Source: Novipirellula herctigrandis (lineage in GTDB: Bacteria > Planctomycetota > Planctomycetia > Pirellulales > Pirellulaceae). Taken from it: a stretch of 64,000 bases of DNA. Made by a program: the position numbers and the translations under genes. Under the pieces are notes generated by a model that worked only from the letters and a program-made list of their open reading frames with translations, made no database searches and was not told where the DNA came from. This document shows positions 44,814 through 54,962 of this stretch, piece after piece (positions within the stretch are counted from its first letter, which is position 1; every line of letters starts with the position of its first letter). The stretch spans positions 611,227 through 675,226 of the forward strand of contig SJPJ01000001.1 in the NCBI GenBank assembly GCA_007859835.1, read 5' to 3'.

Positions 44814-44837
44814 GTTCGAGCCCTTGTGGGGGTACTA
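44814..44837 (+). repeat. attR core, 24 bp
   Basis: Exact copy of the tRNA-Lys 3' segment at 36818-36841. No tRNA 5' half is present to its left, so it is a duplicate made by integration and not a functional gene. Confidence 0.93.
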
Positions 44838-45302
44838 AGGCTGCTTCTTTCGACCGAAAAGACGCCCGCCGACTTCGGCTGTTGGCTCAATCCTTCTTAC
44901 GGTCAAGCTCACTTCAAGACGCCCGAAAAGCACGTCAGCCATTTAGCACTTTCTCAGTTGCCACTTACCAAGGCGATGCAAGACGTTTATCGAGAGCATT
45001 TTCGTCTTTGTCTTGGAACCGCCTTCGGCTCAACCCGTCCTAACGATGTTACGCTGGGACAGGCCCTCACCTACCGCCAACTTCGATTGACCAAACGATT
45101 GAGACCACTGAGGGAGGGAATTTCTTAGAAATTTTGTAATTTCTTGCGCATCACGGGGGTTTCTGGTGCTTGGGAAGTTTGCAACGACGCTGCCAGACGT
45201 GTAGGCTAAGGCAAAGCTGGCATGAGGGCGGCCTGGCGACCATTAAACTTTCTTTGTCTGTATTCTTCACCCCTACTCTTCACTTTCCCCTGAGCGTTTC
45301 TG
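44838..45302. other. Chromosomal flank right of attR, no gene supported
   Basis: About 465 bp. The frame 44751-45128 starts inside the element and has no family features. Beyond it a pyrimidine-rich leader (CTTCACCCCTACTCTTCAC) precedes the PEP-CTERM gene. I see no riboswitch or RNA that I can name. Confidence 0.5.
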
Positions 45303-46328
45303 ATGAAACAGTTGTTTATTGCTGCGTTGGCGTCACTTATCTGGCTTGGCCAAACTTCCCAATCTCAAGCGGAGGTCGTAATCGATTATTCGAATGATGG
45401 CGGCTTCTTTACCTCAAACACCACCGCCAAAGCGGCTCTTGAAGCAGCCGTTAGCGATATCAACGCAGTGATCGACTTTGTCAATATCGGGGCGATTACC
45501 AATGATGTGACTTCAGGTGTAGATGGGAGCAGTTTTGCAAATTTCGACTTTGGTTACAGCTATACACATCCCTCCGCTGGCACGATGCAAACCATTAACG
45601 ATACAACGCTTGGTGCGGGAGAGATCAAGATTTTTGTTGGTGCTCGAAACTTGGCCCCGCCAACCTTGGGACAAGGTGGACCAGGCGGAGTTGGGTTCGG
45701 TGCTTCTAGTAGCTCAACGAGTGCTGCGTCCCTCCAGGCAGCGGTCAACAATGCGATGTCCAATGAACAACACAGTCGTGGTGGCGGACCAACCATGAAC
45801 ACTGCTTCGGGTTCCTTAGGCTCGGCCAGCTATTCATTTGACTTTGGACCTACAGTGGGCAATTTGTGGTTCGACAGCGTGGACACCTCTTGGCACTTTG
45901 ATCACACTACCCCCGTCGCGTCTGGAACGAGCGACTTTTACACGGTGGCTCTTCATGAAACGCTTCATGCGATTGGATTCGGCGGATCGGCGACTTGGAA
46001 CGATCTTACTAGCGGAACCGCGTGGCTCGGCACCGAAGCGAACTTGATCAACAACGGCACCGGAATCGGTTTGATCGACGTCGGAGGTGCTCATATTACT
46101 GACGGAACGATGAGTTTGACGATTGCCGACGGAACAATGCAGGAAGCCGTCATGGACCCATCTATTACCGATGGAACTCGAAAGTATCTGACCGAGCTTG
46201 ACGTCGCCTTTTTGCGTGACCTGAACTACATCACGGTAACAGCCGTTCCGGAACCATCCACCTTTGCCACTTTCATGGTGCTCGTTAGTGGTGGGGTTTG
46301 CATTCGTCGACGCCGCTCGACTATTTAG
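45303..46328 (+). CDS. PEP-CTERM protein with metalloprotease-like HExxH
   Basis: 341 residues. The signal peptide is MKQLFIAALASLIWLG. The mature region has HETLHAIGF (His218, Glu219, His222), the zinc-protease motif of PEP-CTERM metalloproteases. The third metzincin His expected at 228 is Gly, so the third ligand must come from elsewhere or the site is altered. The C-terminal sorting signal is VPEPST, a hydrophobic helix and RRRR. It should be exported and processed by an exosortase. It stands alone after the element. Confidence 0.83.
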   Translation: MKQLFIAALASLIWLGQTSQSQAEVVIDYSNDGGFFTSNTTAKAALEAAVSDINAVIDFVNIGAITNDVTSGVDGSSFANFDFGYSYTHPSAGTMQTINDTTLGAGEIKIFVGARNLAPPTLGQGGPGGVGFGASSSSTSAASLQAAVNNAMSNEQHSRGGGPTMNTASGSLGSASYSFDFGPTVGNLWFDSVDTSWHFDHTTPVASGTSDFYTVALHETLHAIGFGGSATWNDLTSGTAWLGTEANLINNGTGIGLIDVGGAHITDGTMSLTIADGTMQEAVMDPSITDGTRKYLTELDVAFLRDLNYITVTAVPEPSTFATFMVLVSGGVCIRRRRSTI

Positions 46329-46865
46329 AATGTAAAAGCGAACAACGTCTACCGCCATCGAGTGGCGGTGGCGGTTTTGGGATTTCACGCTCGGCCGCCA
46401 TTCGCAACGGCTGAGCGGATTAGCGCACTTTTGCCGAGCGTAAGGCAACTCTTCAGAGTCCTTTTTGGTTGGAATCGTTCCAGATCGATCCAAGCTATCT
46501 ATAATTGGGAACAAAACGGACGTTCTTCACGTCCTAGTTACAAAGTCCGCGAGTTTTACGGATTTTTGCTAACGGCCCTTGTCGACTCCTTTTTCCGCGG
46601 CGCAATTTGGTCGCCGCGGTGCCGTTTGGTAAAGCTTGCGGGTTATGCCGTTTTTTTTCGTCGTAACGGTTAAGGATAGCCGACGAATCAATAGGAATAG
46701 CCAATGAACGCAGATGGACGGATTATCCGCCAAACCCGTTTTTCCATTGACAGGCCCCTGCTTTGACAGCGCTCTGGATCGACGGGGCTCTGCTTTGACT
46801 GGGCTGATTATTCCTTTGAAGCAAATTTTCCTACGTTTTTCCCCACGCCCGCTTGAGATACCCGA
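46329..46865. other. Intergenic with hairpins, no gene supported
   Basis: 537 bp. Two perfect hairpins are present: GGACGT/ACGTCC (46518-46534) and CCGCGGCG/CGCCGCGG (46595-46619). A T8 run (about 46650-46657) follows about 30 bp after the second one. They may end transcription of the PEP-CTERM gene, but the spacing is poor for a simple terminator. Confidence 0.45.
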
Positions 46866-49800
46866 ATGCGACGCGACTCCCAAACCCGCTCGACCGACAC
46901 TGACATTCCTGCGACTTCCTCGACCAGTCGTCGCAATGTGTTGCGTGATTTGATCAATCGAATCGGTTTATCTAGAACCGCCGTGTCTGAATCTCCCAAA
47001 CGAGGCCGGCTACTGCTGGAGTCGCTTGAGCCTCGTCAGTTGATGGCTGGCGACATCGAAATGCTGTTCACCGATGGAGCATCGGCCAGCACTACGGCAA
47101 GCCAATCCTCGCTGATGTCGGTCACAACGACGGCGCAAACGGCCGAAGGGGAAGCGGCACCGGATTTGGTCCAATTCGCGAAAGACCTCACTCAATCGGG
47201 CACGATTTTTTACGGTGCCTATTGGTGCGGACCGTGCAGCCAACAGAAGGAGCTTTTCGAAGACGGTGCCGACGATTTGCCCTTTGTCGATGTGACCAAT
47301 TCCGACCGAACACCGAGCAGTTTGGCGATTGACGAAGGCGTGACGAGCTATCCGACTTGGGAATTCCCCGATGGTTCACGGCTCGAAGGAGTACAGACGC
47401 TAGCGACGTTGAGCGCGCGTAGTGAAGTTCCGATTCCGCAAAGTGAAAACCCGATCTTTGAACCGATCGGAAACCAGACGGTCCAAATTGGCGCGCCGCT
47501 ACATATCCCGGTCGACGCATTTGATCCCGACGGCGGACCTTTGACGGTCACGGTTTCGGTTGCCAATCCCGAATTACTCGAAGCCGTCGTGCTGCAGGGC
47601 AATCGATCGATCCGGATCGACATGAACGGCTATGGCGATATGGTCTTTGAACTATTCGAAGATCGCGCCCCGGTGGCTACCGGTCGCGTGGCAGAATTAG
47701 CCGAAGCCAATTTCTACGATGGAATTATTTTTCATCGCGTGCTCGACAACTTCGTCTTGCAGGCGGGCGACCCCACTGGAACGGGATCGGGCGGTTCAAC
47801 GCTAGGCGACTTTGATGACGACTTTCATCCCGATTTGCAACACACCGGAACGGGTGTGCTTTCCTATGCGAAAGCCGGCGATGACACAAACGATTCACAG
47901 TTCTTCATCACCGAAGGTTCTCAACGGCACCTCGACTTCAATCACAGCGTGTTCGGCCAATTGGTCGAAGGAGACGATGTTCGAGAAGCGATCAGCGAAC
48001 ATTCGGTCGACTCCCAAGGCCGTCCCTCGTCCGAGATTTCGATCAACACAGTCGATTTGTTCACCGATACCGAAAACAGCGTCGTGATGTTGAAGGCCAA
48101 GGGGAACACATCCGACACGACCAACGTGACCTTCACCGTTGCCGACCAAGATGGCAACACGTTTTCGGAAACGATCACGGTCGCGGTCGTCGCCGACAAC
48201 TCAAACAGTCAACCTTTCTTGAACCCCATCGCCACGCCCGCCCCTGAGCAAAGCGGAACACCAGCAACGTTGCAACTTTCGAGCACGGATGTCGAGGGAG
48301 ATGCAGTCGTCTACACCGCTGTGGCGCAAGGCACAGGCGCTACCGCAACCGTCAACGCAACGACTGGCCTCGTTACCGTGACGCCAAATTCCGGCTTCAC
48401 GGGAACCGTTCCTGTCCTCGTAAGCGTGAGCCCGCAACCGGGAGTCGTCGGTGCGATTACCAGTGGTACCGGCAAGCAAGAAGATTTCCAAACTGTCAAC
48501 TTCACCTTCCAAGACAATGTCGTGGCAGCGCCAAGCGGACTTGATTTGCTCAGCACCAGCGACACCGGCATCAGTGACACTGATAACATCACTCGCGCTG
48601 CGACATTGTCATTTTTGGTCAGTGGTGTAACCACCGGTGCCACGGTGGAATTAGTCAACACAGCCAATGGCGCGGTATTGGGGGTTGGCGCGGCAACCGG
48701 ATCGACCGTCACGATTTCGACAAACAACATCGCAGCACTCGGCGACGGCACGTACAACGTCACTGCACGCCAACGGATTGGCAGCGACAACAGTTCCCAA
48801 ACGACGCCAATCACCGTCACTTACGATACGCTCGGCCCCGCCTCGGTAACCAGCACGGCAGCGACACAAGCGAACGTCGGTCGCGCGTTCACGACCGACC
48901 TGATCAACAACGAAGAAGGCAACGGTTTGGTTTATGCGTTGGGCGCCACGCAGCCCACGGGCATGACGATCAATTCGGCTACCGGACAAATCATCTGGAC
49001 CCCGACAGCGTCACAAGTCGGCGACAACACCGTCGACATTACGCTGACCGACGCAGCGGGCAACGAACGCAGTGAGAGCTTTACAATCAAGGTCTCCGGC
49101 GAACCTTTGGCCGAAGTCAAACTGTCCATCACCGACTTGCAGGGCAACGCGATCACGAAGCTTCAAGTGGGCCAAAAGTTCCTGCTTAACATGTCGGGCG
49201 TCGACAATCGAACCGGCGATGACCTTCGCGGTGTCTTCGCGGCATTCGCCGACATTTTGTTCGATAGCACCATTGTTCGCCCCGTCCCTGGGACATCGAT
49301 CAACTTCTCAGATCGATTCCCAACCGTCCAGAACGGAACGTTCTCGAACGGTTTGATTGATGAATTGGGCGCGGCAACGGACCGGCTAACGCCAAGTGAT
49401 TTGGAAGAGGTCTTGATCGCCACGATCGAAATGGAAGCACTGGCGGCCGGCTCGGTCAACATCCGCTCGGAACCAGCCGATTTGAGCGGCAGCGAAGTGT
49501 TACTGTATGGCGTCAATAACCAAATCTCAGCGGACACGGTCGCCTACGGATCCGTCACACTTGCAATCGGTCAAAACTTTACGGTTGCCAATGACTCGAT
49601 CACGGTCGCCGAAGATTCGGGTGTGACGCTAGTCGATGTGTTGGCCAACGACACAGTAATCAACGGTACCGGAACGTTGAGTATTGTCTCGGTCACTCAG
49701 CCGACCCAAGGTGGTTCGGTGAATCTTGAAGGCAACGAAGTTCGATTCTTCGTGGATCAGAACTTTAACGGCGACTTTGAATTCACCTACCGAGTGCGTG

Positions 49801-51776
49801 ACACCGAAGGCGTTCAAGAAACCGCGACCGTAACGGTCACGGTAACGCCCGTGAACGATCCGCCCACCGGTGTGGACGATACGTTTAATGTCGACCAAGG
49901 ATCAATCAACAACTCGTTTACGGTCCTCGACAACGACACATTCACGCCTGATACGGGCGAGTCATTGACCGTGTCGGCCGTTGGCACGTCGACTGCCGGA
50001 GCAACAATGACCATTGCTGCGGACAACCAATCGATTATCTATACGCCGCCCGCTTCCTTTACCGGGACCGACACCTTCACCTATACCGTTTCCGACGGAT
50101 CAACGACGGACGAAGTCACCGTGACAGTCACGGTCGCGCCGGCCGACCCGCCACCAACCGCGGTGAGCGATGCATTCACGATCAACGAAGATGCTGTCGA
50201 AGCCGCATTTGACGTTCTCGCCAATGATACTCGCGACACATCCAACGAAGCCTTTGTGATCGATTCGGCTCAAACCCCAAGCCAAGGTGGAGCGGTTCGC
50301 ATCAGCACCGATGGCACTCAGTTTTTCTACACCCCCAAAGCAAACTTTAACGGTACCGAAACGGTAACCTACACGATCCGTGACACAGGCGGCGGCTTGG
50401 CGGTCGGAACCGTCACGTTTACCGTGAATGCCGTCAACGACGCTCCGCCGGTAACCAATACGACGTTCGATATGAACCGTGGCGGAGGAGAAAAGATTGC
50501 GTTAAGCTTGACCGATCTGCCTGACAATGTGGATTCGGCCGAAACGTTGACGTTTTCCAACTTGGGAACGCCGACTGCGGGTGGGTCCGTTCGGATCGAT
50601 TCAGCCACCAACACAATTCGTTACACGCCATCGTCCGCTACCTTCACAGGAACCGATACGTTCACCTACCAAGTGAATGATGGATCGAGTTTAACCAGCA
50701 GCGGAACGATCACCATCGAAGTGTCCGACTTTTCCGAACGCAACATCTATTTGGCGTTTGATCAGCTTGGTGTCAAAGCGTCCCAAATCAACGGTATCGT
50801 TCTTCGTGGTACCGACGCATTGAACGCCGATGTCGAAGTGCCGCTCTCGTTCGCAGAAGACCAACCATCGTTCCAAAACATTTTGCCAGGCAGCTATACC
50901 GTCGAACTTCCATCGATTCCGTTCTTTGCCAACACCGTCGAACCGATGCAATTGAGTGTGACGAGCCTTCCTGAAGATGGTGATTCGACCGTCGATTTGT
51001 CGATCGGATCGCTGTTGCCAGAATTTATTTCCATCCGTGATTGGCTCGGCTCGACTCCGCGAAAGTCGTTGTTAGTGGCGATAGAGCCGGGTGCGTCCAG
51101 TTCGGTATTGGTACCAAGCGCGCAAACGGACACAATCGATACACCAACGATTTCGCTCGACTCCGACGGTGAGACACTGTCAATCAATGGAACCCGTACG
51201 GTGACCGATTCGACGACCAATGCGACTTCCACCGAATCGATTAACGCATCATTGCCGACGACAAATGACCGCCGTGTTCAATCCCGTGGCCAAGTCGGTC
51301 AAATGCGACTGTACCGCGTGAGTGTCGAATCAGACGAAGTGGCGTTCCAAACGACAACGAGCAGCACATCAGCGCAGGGCGAGTCGCCACAAGGCGAATC
51401 CGTTTCGCAGCAAACAGCGGCGCTTCAATCGGTTTCCTTTGGTGAAGTACAAGCCGAAGGCGAATCACTCGCCGCGCAATCGGTTTCCCAATCCGACCTG
51501 TTTGTGCCAAGCACAAGTGACAACCGTACGCGAACCGACGCCACTGTGATCGCATTAGACGAAGGCGACGTATGGGCCGGTGAATCCACCGCCGAGGGCG
51601 TGCCAGCACCACAACGCGTATTCGCAAGCGATGATTCGGTCGACACTGCGATGCAAGCAGTTACTTCCGAACTAACGCGAGTGTCCCAATCAGGTGACGC
51701 GATTGCCGAGTCCTCGCTTGAAGACCAATCCCTTGTCGAAGCTGCCATCGACGCTGTGATCAAGGCGAGCTTATAA
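46866..51776 (+). CDS. LEPR surface protein with thioredoxin-like and cyclophilin-like domains
   Basis: 1636 residues. Residues 54-60 (LEPRQLM) are the planctomycete LEPR-XLL-type motif after a basic N-terminus. A thioredoxin-like domain follows, with WCGPC at 120-124 and SYPTWEFPDG. An Ig/cadherin-like sandwich precedes a cyclophilin-type peptidyl-prolyl isomerase domain (about 247-395: YDGIIFHRVLDNFVLQAGDP, FFITEGSQRHLDFNHSVFGQ). More Ig/cadherin-like repeats follow (DSGVTLVDVLANDT, GTDTFTYTV) with a cohesin-like stretch near 745-900. The C-terminus is acidic and Gln/Ser-rich. The protein is exported or surface-attached and probably folds or protects envelope proteins while acting as a scaffold. 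Confidence 0.85.
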   Translation: MRRDSQTRSTDTDIPATSSTSRRNVLRDLINRIGLSRTAVSESPKRGRLLLESLEPRQLMAGDIEMLFTDGASASTTASQSSLMSVTTTAQTAEGEAAPDLVQFAKDLTQSGTIFYGAYWCGPCSQQKELFEDGADDLPFVDVTNSDRTPSSLAIDEGVTSYPTWEFPDGSRLEGVQTLATLSARSEVPIPQSENPIFEPIGNQTVQIGAPLHIPVDAFDPDGGPLTVTVSVANPELLEAVVLQGNRSIRIDMNGYGDMVFELFEDRAPVATGRVAELAEANFYDGIIFHRVLDNFVLQAGDPTGTGSGGSTLGDFDDDFHPDLQHTGTGVLSYAKAGDDTNDSQFFITEGSQRHLDFNHSVFGQLVEGDDVREAISEHSVDSQGRPSSEISINTVDLFTDTENSVVMLKAKGNTSDTTNVTFTVADQDGNTFSETITVAVVADNSNSQPFLNPIATPAPEQSGTPATLQLSSTDVEGDAVVYTAVAQGTGATATVNATTGLVTVTPNSGFTGTVPVLVSVSPQPGVVGAITSGTGKQEDFQTVNFTFQDNVVAAPSGLDLLSTSDTGISDTDNITRAATLSFLVSGVTTGATVELVNTANGAVLGVGAATGSTVTISTNNIAALGDGTYNVTARQRIGSDNSSQTTPITVTYDTLGPASVTSTAATQANVGRAFTTDLINNEEGNGLVYALGATQPTGMTINSATGQIIWTPTASQVGDNTVDITLTDAAGNERSESFTIKVSGEPLAEVKLSITDLQGNAITKLQVGQKFLLNMSGVDNRTGDDLRGVFAAFADILFDSTIVRPVPGTSINFSDRFPTVQNGTFSNGLIDELGAATDRLTPSDLEEVLIATIEMEALAAGSVNIRSEPADLSGSEVLLYGVNNQISADTVAYGSVTLAIGQNFTVANDSITVAEDSGVTLVDVLANDTVINGTGTLSIVSVTQPTQGGSVNLEGNEVRFFVDQNFNGDFEFTYRVRDTEGVQETATVTVTVTPVNDPPTGVDDTFNVDQGSINNSFTVLDNDTFTPDTGESLTVSAVGTSTAGATMTIAADNQSIIYTPPASFTGTDTFTYTVSDGSTTDEVTVTVTVAPADPPPTAVSDAFTINEDAVEAAFDVLANDTRDTSNEAFVIDSAQTPSQGGAVRISTDGTQFFYTPKANFNGTETVTYTIRDTGGGLAVGTVTFTVNAVNDAPPVTNTTFDMNRGGGEKIALSLTDLPDNVDSAETLTFSNLGTPTAGGSVRIDSATNTIRYTPSSATFTGTDTFTYQVNDGSSLTSSGTITIEVSDFSERNIYLAFDQLGVKASQINGIVLRGTDALNADVEVPLSFAEDQPSFQNILPGSYTVELPSIPFFANTVEPMQLSVTSLPEDGDSTVDLSIGSLLPEFISIRDWLGSTPRKSLLVAIEPGASSSVLVPSAQTDTIDTPTISLDSDGETLSINGTRTVTDSTTNATSTESINASLPTTNDRRVQSRGQVGQMRLYRVSVESDEVAFQTTTSSTSAQGESPQGESVSQQTAALQSVSFGEVQAEGESLAAQSVSQSDLFVPSTSDNRTRTDATVIALDEGDVWAGESTAEGVPAPQRVFASDDSVDTAMQAVTSELTRVSQSGDAIAESSLEDQSLVEAAIDAVIKASL

Positions 51777-51829
51777 GCCGCAATACCGGTAGGCACCGCC
51801 AATCGGTGGACCAGGCGATCAATTCGTGT

Positions 51830-51853
51830 AGCCACCGTCGCCCGACGGTGGCT
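51830..51853. terminator. Perfect 11-bp hairpin between convergent genes
   Basis: AGCCACCGTCG (51830-51840) and CGACGGTGGCT (51843-51853) form a perfect stem with a 2-base loop between the LEPR gene and cysNC. There is no T-run. It can serve both strands as a terminator, and the sequence is typical of small palindromic repeats scattered in planctomycete genomes. Confidence 0.55.
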
Positions 51854-51880
51854 CAAGCAATCTCGCGTTGGTGAATGTTC

Positions 51881-53824
51881 CTACCGAATGACCGACTTGC
51901 TCTTCAACAACTCGACGACCGCATTGGCACATTCTTCGATCGACAGTTTGCTCGAATCGATCACCAAATCGGGATTGGCCGGTTCTTCGTAATCCGCGGT
52001 GACTCCGGGGAAATTTAATAATTCACCCGCGTCGGCTTTGGCGTATTGCCCCTTCGTGTCACGGGTCCGACAAACGTCGATCGGCGTCGCGACGTGAACG
52101 ACGAAGAATTGGTTCTCACCAATTAGCTTGGCTGCTTTGCCCCGTACTGCGTCCAACGGTGCGACGAACGATGCCAGACAAATCATCCCCGCTTGATTCA
52201 AAGCTTGAGCCAAGTGGGCACCGCGGCGAAGGTTCTCACTGCGATCTTCGGCACTAAACCCAAGATCGCGACTGAGTCCACGTCGGACCATTTCGCCATC
52301 GATCATTGCTACCGCTCGACCGGCATCGAACAATTGACGCTCCACGGCATGAGCGACCGCGGTCTTGCCACTACCGGTCAAACCGGTCAGCAACACGGTT
52401 GCCGGGCTCTGACCAAACCGTGCGGCCCGTTCCTCGGCGGTCACCGCCGAAACCTCGTTCGGATCGGTCGATTGAGTCCCCTTGATATCGTCGTCCCAGA
52501 CCGACTTGGCTTTGTCATCGCCAGATTTGTCCAAAATCATCCCCGCAGCGACGGTCGCGTTGGTGATCCGGTCGACCACGATAAACGCCCCCGTACTGCG
52601 ATTACGGCGGTAAGCATCGAAATGGATCGGCGCGCTCAACGAAATACTGACCCGGCCGATTTCGTTCAATTCCAACTGCGGAGCGGGCTCACGGTGCAAC
52701 GTATTGACATCCACTCGATAGGACAGAGTATCAATCGTTCCTGGCAAAGTTTGGGTGGTGTGTTTGAATAGATAGGTTTTACCGGGCACCATCGCTGCAC
52801 CGTCCATCCATACCAACATCGCATCGATGTGGTCACGACTCTTGGGCAAATTGCCTGGTCGGACGATCATATCGCCGCGGCTCGCATCGATTTCGTCTTC
52901 CATTGTCAACGTGATCGAAAGCGGCGTAAACGCTTCGTCGAGGTTCCCCTCGTAAGTAACGATTTCCTTTACCTTGGACTTTTGGCCACTCGGTAAGACC
53001 ATGATTTCTTCGCCGGGACGAATAATCCCCGAAGCGATGGTGCCACAAAACCCGCGGAAGTTCAAATCGGGGCGGTTCACGAATTGAACAGGCATGCGAA
53101 AATCTTGGAAATTCCGGTCGCTACCGATGTAAACGGTTTCTAGAAAATTCATCAACGTGCTGCCGCTATACCATGGCATGTGCTCACTGCGGTCAACCAA
53201 ATTGTCGCCGTTGAGCGCACTGATCGGGATGAAGTGCAAATCGGGTAAATCAAGCCGTGTGGCGAACGAGCGATAATCATCACAAATTTCGTTGAAACGC
53301 TCTTCGCTATATTCAGCCAAGTCCATCTTGTTCACGGCAACGACAACGTGCCGGATACCAAGCAGCGAAACAATAAAACTATGCCGACGGGTTTGCGTTA
53401 ACACGCCGTGACGGGCGTCGATCAAGATCACTGCCAAGTCAGCCGAACTAGCGCCGGTCGCCATGTTCCGCGTGTATTGTTCATGCCCGGGCGTGTCGGC
53501 GATAATGAATTTCCGCTTGGCCGTACTAAAGTAACGATAGGCCACATCAATCGTGATGCCCTGTTCACGCTCGGCCTTGAGTCCGTCGGTCAAAAGCGCA
53601 GGGTCAAAGTTGCCGCCTGTGGTACCGACCTTTTTCGAGTCAGTTTCAAGCTGCGCGAGCTGATCTTCGTAGATCATCTTGCTGTCGTAAAGCAGGCGAC
53701 CAATCAACGTGCTTTTTCCATCATCGACACTGCCGCAAGTAATGAACCGCAACAATTGCTTGTGTTCATGTTGCTTCAGGTAAGCTTCGATATCGGTGGC
53801 GATCAGATCAGATTTATGGGACAT
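51881..53824 (-). CDS. cysNC: Bifunctional sulfate adenylyltransferase subunit 1 / APS kinase
   Basis: 647 residues. The CysN GTPase half has GSVDDGKST at 31-39, [17 protein letters not shown] and NKMDLAEYS. The C-terminal kinase half begins near residue 450 with [17 protein letters not shown] and holds [18 protein letters not shown]. CysN with CysD activates sulfate to APS using GTP hydrolysis, and the CysC part phosphorylates APS to PAPS. It lies downstream of cysD on the same strand with a 123-bp gap. Confidence 0.96.
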   Translation of the reverse strand: MSHKSDLIATDIEAYLKQHEHKQLLRFITCGSVDDGKSTLIGRLLYDSKMIYEDQLAQLETDSKKVGTTGGNFDPALLTDGLKAEREQGITIDVAYRYFSTAKRKFIIADTPGHEQYTRNMATGASSADLAVILIDARHGVLTQTRRHSFIVSLLGIRHVVVAVNKMDLAEYSEERFNEICDDYRSFATRLDLPDLHFIPISALNGDNLVDRSEHMPWYSGSTLMNFLETVYIGSDRNFQDFRMPVQFVNRPDLNFRGFCGTIASGIIRPGEEIMVLPSGQKSKVKEIVTYEGNLDEAFTPLSITLTMEDEIDASRGDMIVRPGNLPKSRDHIDAMLVWMDGAAMVPGKTYLFKHTTQTLPGTIDTLSYRVDVNTLHREPAPQLELNEIGRVSISLSAPIHFDAYRRNRSTGAFIVVDRITNATVAAGMILDKSGDDKAKSVWDDDIKGTQSTDPNEVSAVTAEERAARFGQSPATVLLTGLTGSGKTAVAHAVERQLFDAGRAVAMIDGEMVRRGLSRDLGFSAEDRSENLRRGAHLAQALNQAGMICLASFVAPLDAVRGKAAKLIGENQFFVVHVATPIDVCRTRDTKGQYAKADAGELLNFPGVTADYEEPANPDLVIDSSKLSIEECANAVVELLKSKSVIR

Positions 53825-53947
53825 GGATGACGAATGAAGTTAGGTGAGTGAAGCTTGAAAAACGAAGTGAGGATGATGAAAAAAGTCAAAACGGGAACAT
53901 GTTGATAGCGTTCCACTTTCCAACTTCTCCCCTCAACCTTCCAACTT

Positions 53948-54859
53948 CTAAAAGTATCCGCGGCGTTTTTTTTCTTCCATTCCTGCGCCGCCCTCGTCTT
54001 GGTCGATGATGCGGCCTTGCCGCTCGCTAGTGGTTGCCAACAACATTTCTTGAATCACTTCGGGCAAAGTAGTCGCTTCGCTCTCGACCGCGCCGGACAA
54101 CGGATAGCAACCGAGCGTTCGGAAGCGAACCATCTTGGTTTCTTCCTTTTCACCCGCAAGCAACGGCATACGGTCGTCGTTTCGCATCAGCAAAATGCCA
54201 TCGCGGTTGACCACCTTTCGAGGTGCTGACAAGTACAACGGCACGATCGGGATCTGTTCCAAGTGAATGTATTGCCAAACGTCAAGCTCAGTCCAATTGC
54301 TCATCGGGAAGACACGAATCGATTCCCCTTTATTAACCCGACCGTTGTACAAATTCCAAAGCTCGGGCCGTTGGTTCTTAGGGTCCCAGCGATGTGACTT
54401 GTCACGAAAGCTAAAGACACGCTCCTTGGCGCGGCTCTTTTCTTCATCCCGACGAGCACCGCCGAATGCCGCGTCAAAACCGTACTTATCGAGAGCGGAT
54501 TTGAGAGCGTCGGTTTTCATCAATTCCGTATGCCGCTCGCTATCATCCCAAGGTTTGATATCGTGTGTGAGACCTTCCTTGTTGATGTAAACGAGAAGGT
54601 CTAAACCGAGTTCCTTGCGGACAAACTCTTCACGAAACTTGATCATCTCTTGGAATTTCCATGTCGTGTCGACATGCAGAAGCGGGAAAGGGAGCTTCCC
54701 AGGATGAAATGCCTTGAGCGCCAAGTGAAGCAGCACGGCCGAGTCTTTGCCGATCGAATAGAGCATGACCGGCTTGCTAAATTCCGAGACCACCTCACGG
54801 ATGATGTGAATGCTTTCGGCTTCAAGTTGTTTTAAGTGTGTAAGGTTGTAGTCCGACAT
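53948..54859 (-). CDS. cysD: Sulfate adenylyltransferase subunit 2
   Basis: 303 residues. The PP-loop is [14 protein letters not shown] (Ser35 to Ser40), and other family blocks are [30 protein letters not shown] and [15 protein letters not shown]. It catalyses adenylyl transfer from ATP to sulfate with CysN. It is the first gene of the cysD-cysNC pair. Sulfatases further on release sulfate in the same region, but that is a separate catabolic step. Confidence 0.96.
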   Translation of the reverse strand: MSDYNLTHLKQLEAESIHIIREVVSEFSKPVMLYSIGKDSAVLLHLALKAFHPGKLPFPLLHVDTTWKFQEMIKFREEFVRKELGLDLLVYINKEGLTHDIKPWDDSERHTELMKTDALKSALDKYGFDAAFGGARRDEEKSRAKERVFSFRDKSHRWDPKNQRPELWNLYNGRVNKGESIRVFPMSNWTELDVWQYIHLEQIPIVPLYLSAPRKVVNRDGILLMRNDDRMPLLAGEKEETKMVRFRTLGCYPLSGAVESEATTLPEVIQEMLLATTSERQGRIIDQDEGGAGMEEKKRRGYF

Positions 54860-54962
54860 TGCGGCAAGTTGAAATCGAAGGAGAAAGAAAAGGGGTAAAC
54901 CGAGACAATGCGGGCCTCATAGCTAGCGAAGCCCCCAAGTATAGATAATGAAACATAGTTAG

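Larger units (their letters stand above)
36818..44837. mobile_element. 8.0-kb integrative element in tRNA-Lys
   Basis: The element is bounded by identical 24-bp tRNA-derived direct repeats; the unit counted with one core is about 7,996 bp. It carries the integrase next to attL, a minus-strand operon with HTH/excisionase-like proteins and a DUF3987 primase/helicase-like protein, unknown proteins, phased repeats and a right-end non-coding block. There are no capsid, portal, terminase, relaxase or conjugation genes. A replicating satellite or integrative plasmid that depends on a helper for transfer fits best, but that is inference. Confidence 0.9.

Noticed and set aside
44814..44837. Second tRNA-Lys gene
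   Set aside because: Only the 3' 24 bp is present; no D arm or anticodon arm lies to its left.
44693..44890. Minus-strand frame that again encodes RSPTGSPIGD like the integrase
   Set aside because: The match is only the 31-bp DNA repeat read in that frame; the frame compatible with the integrase after joining is a different one.
44207..45043. Plus-strand open frame of 278 codons across the right end of the element
   Set aside because: It crosses attR and the displaced integrase tail, is rich in Pro/Arg/Ser as expected of a non-coding frame, and has no ribosome-binding site.
45130..45300. Riboswitch (cyclic di-GMP-like) before the PEP-CTERM gene
   Set aside because: A short AGGCAAAGC-like patch is present, but the conserved tetraloop receptor and stems of the class are not found.
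46595..46657. Classical Rho-independent terminator after the PEP-CTERM gene
   Set aside because: The 8-bp GC hairpin and the T8 run are about 30 bp apart, too far for a standard intrinsic terminator.
46362..46673. 103-codon frame between the PEP-CTERM and LEPR genes
   Set aside because: It contains two hairpins and low-complexity stretches and has no start signal or family match.
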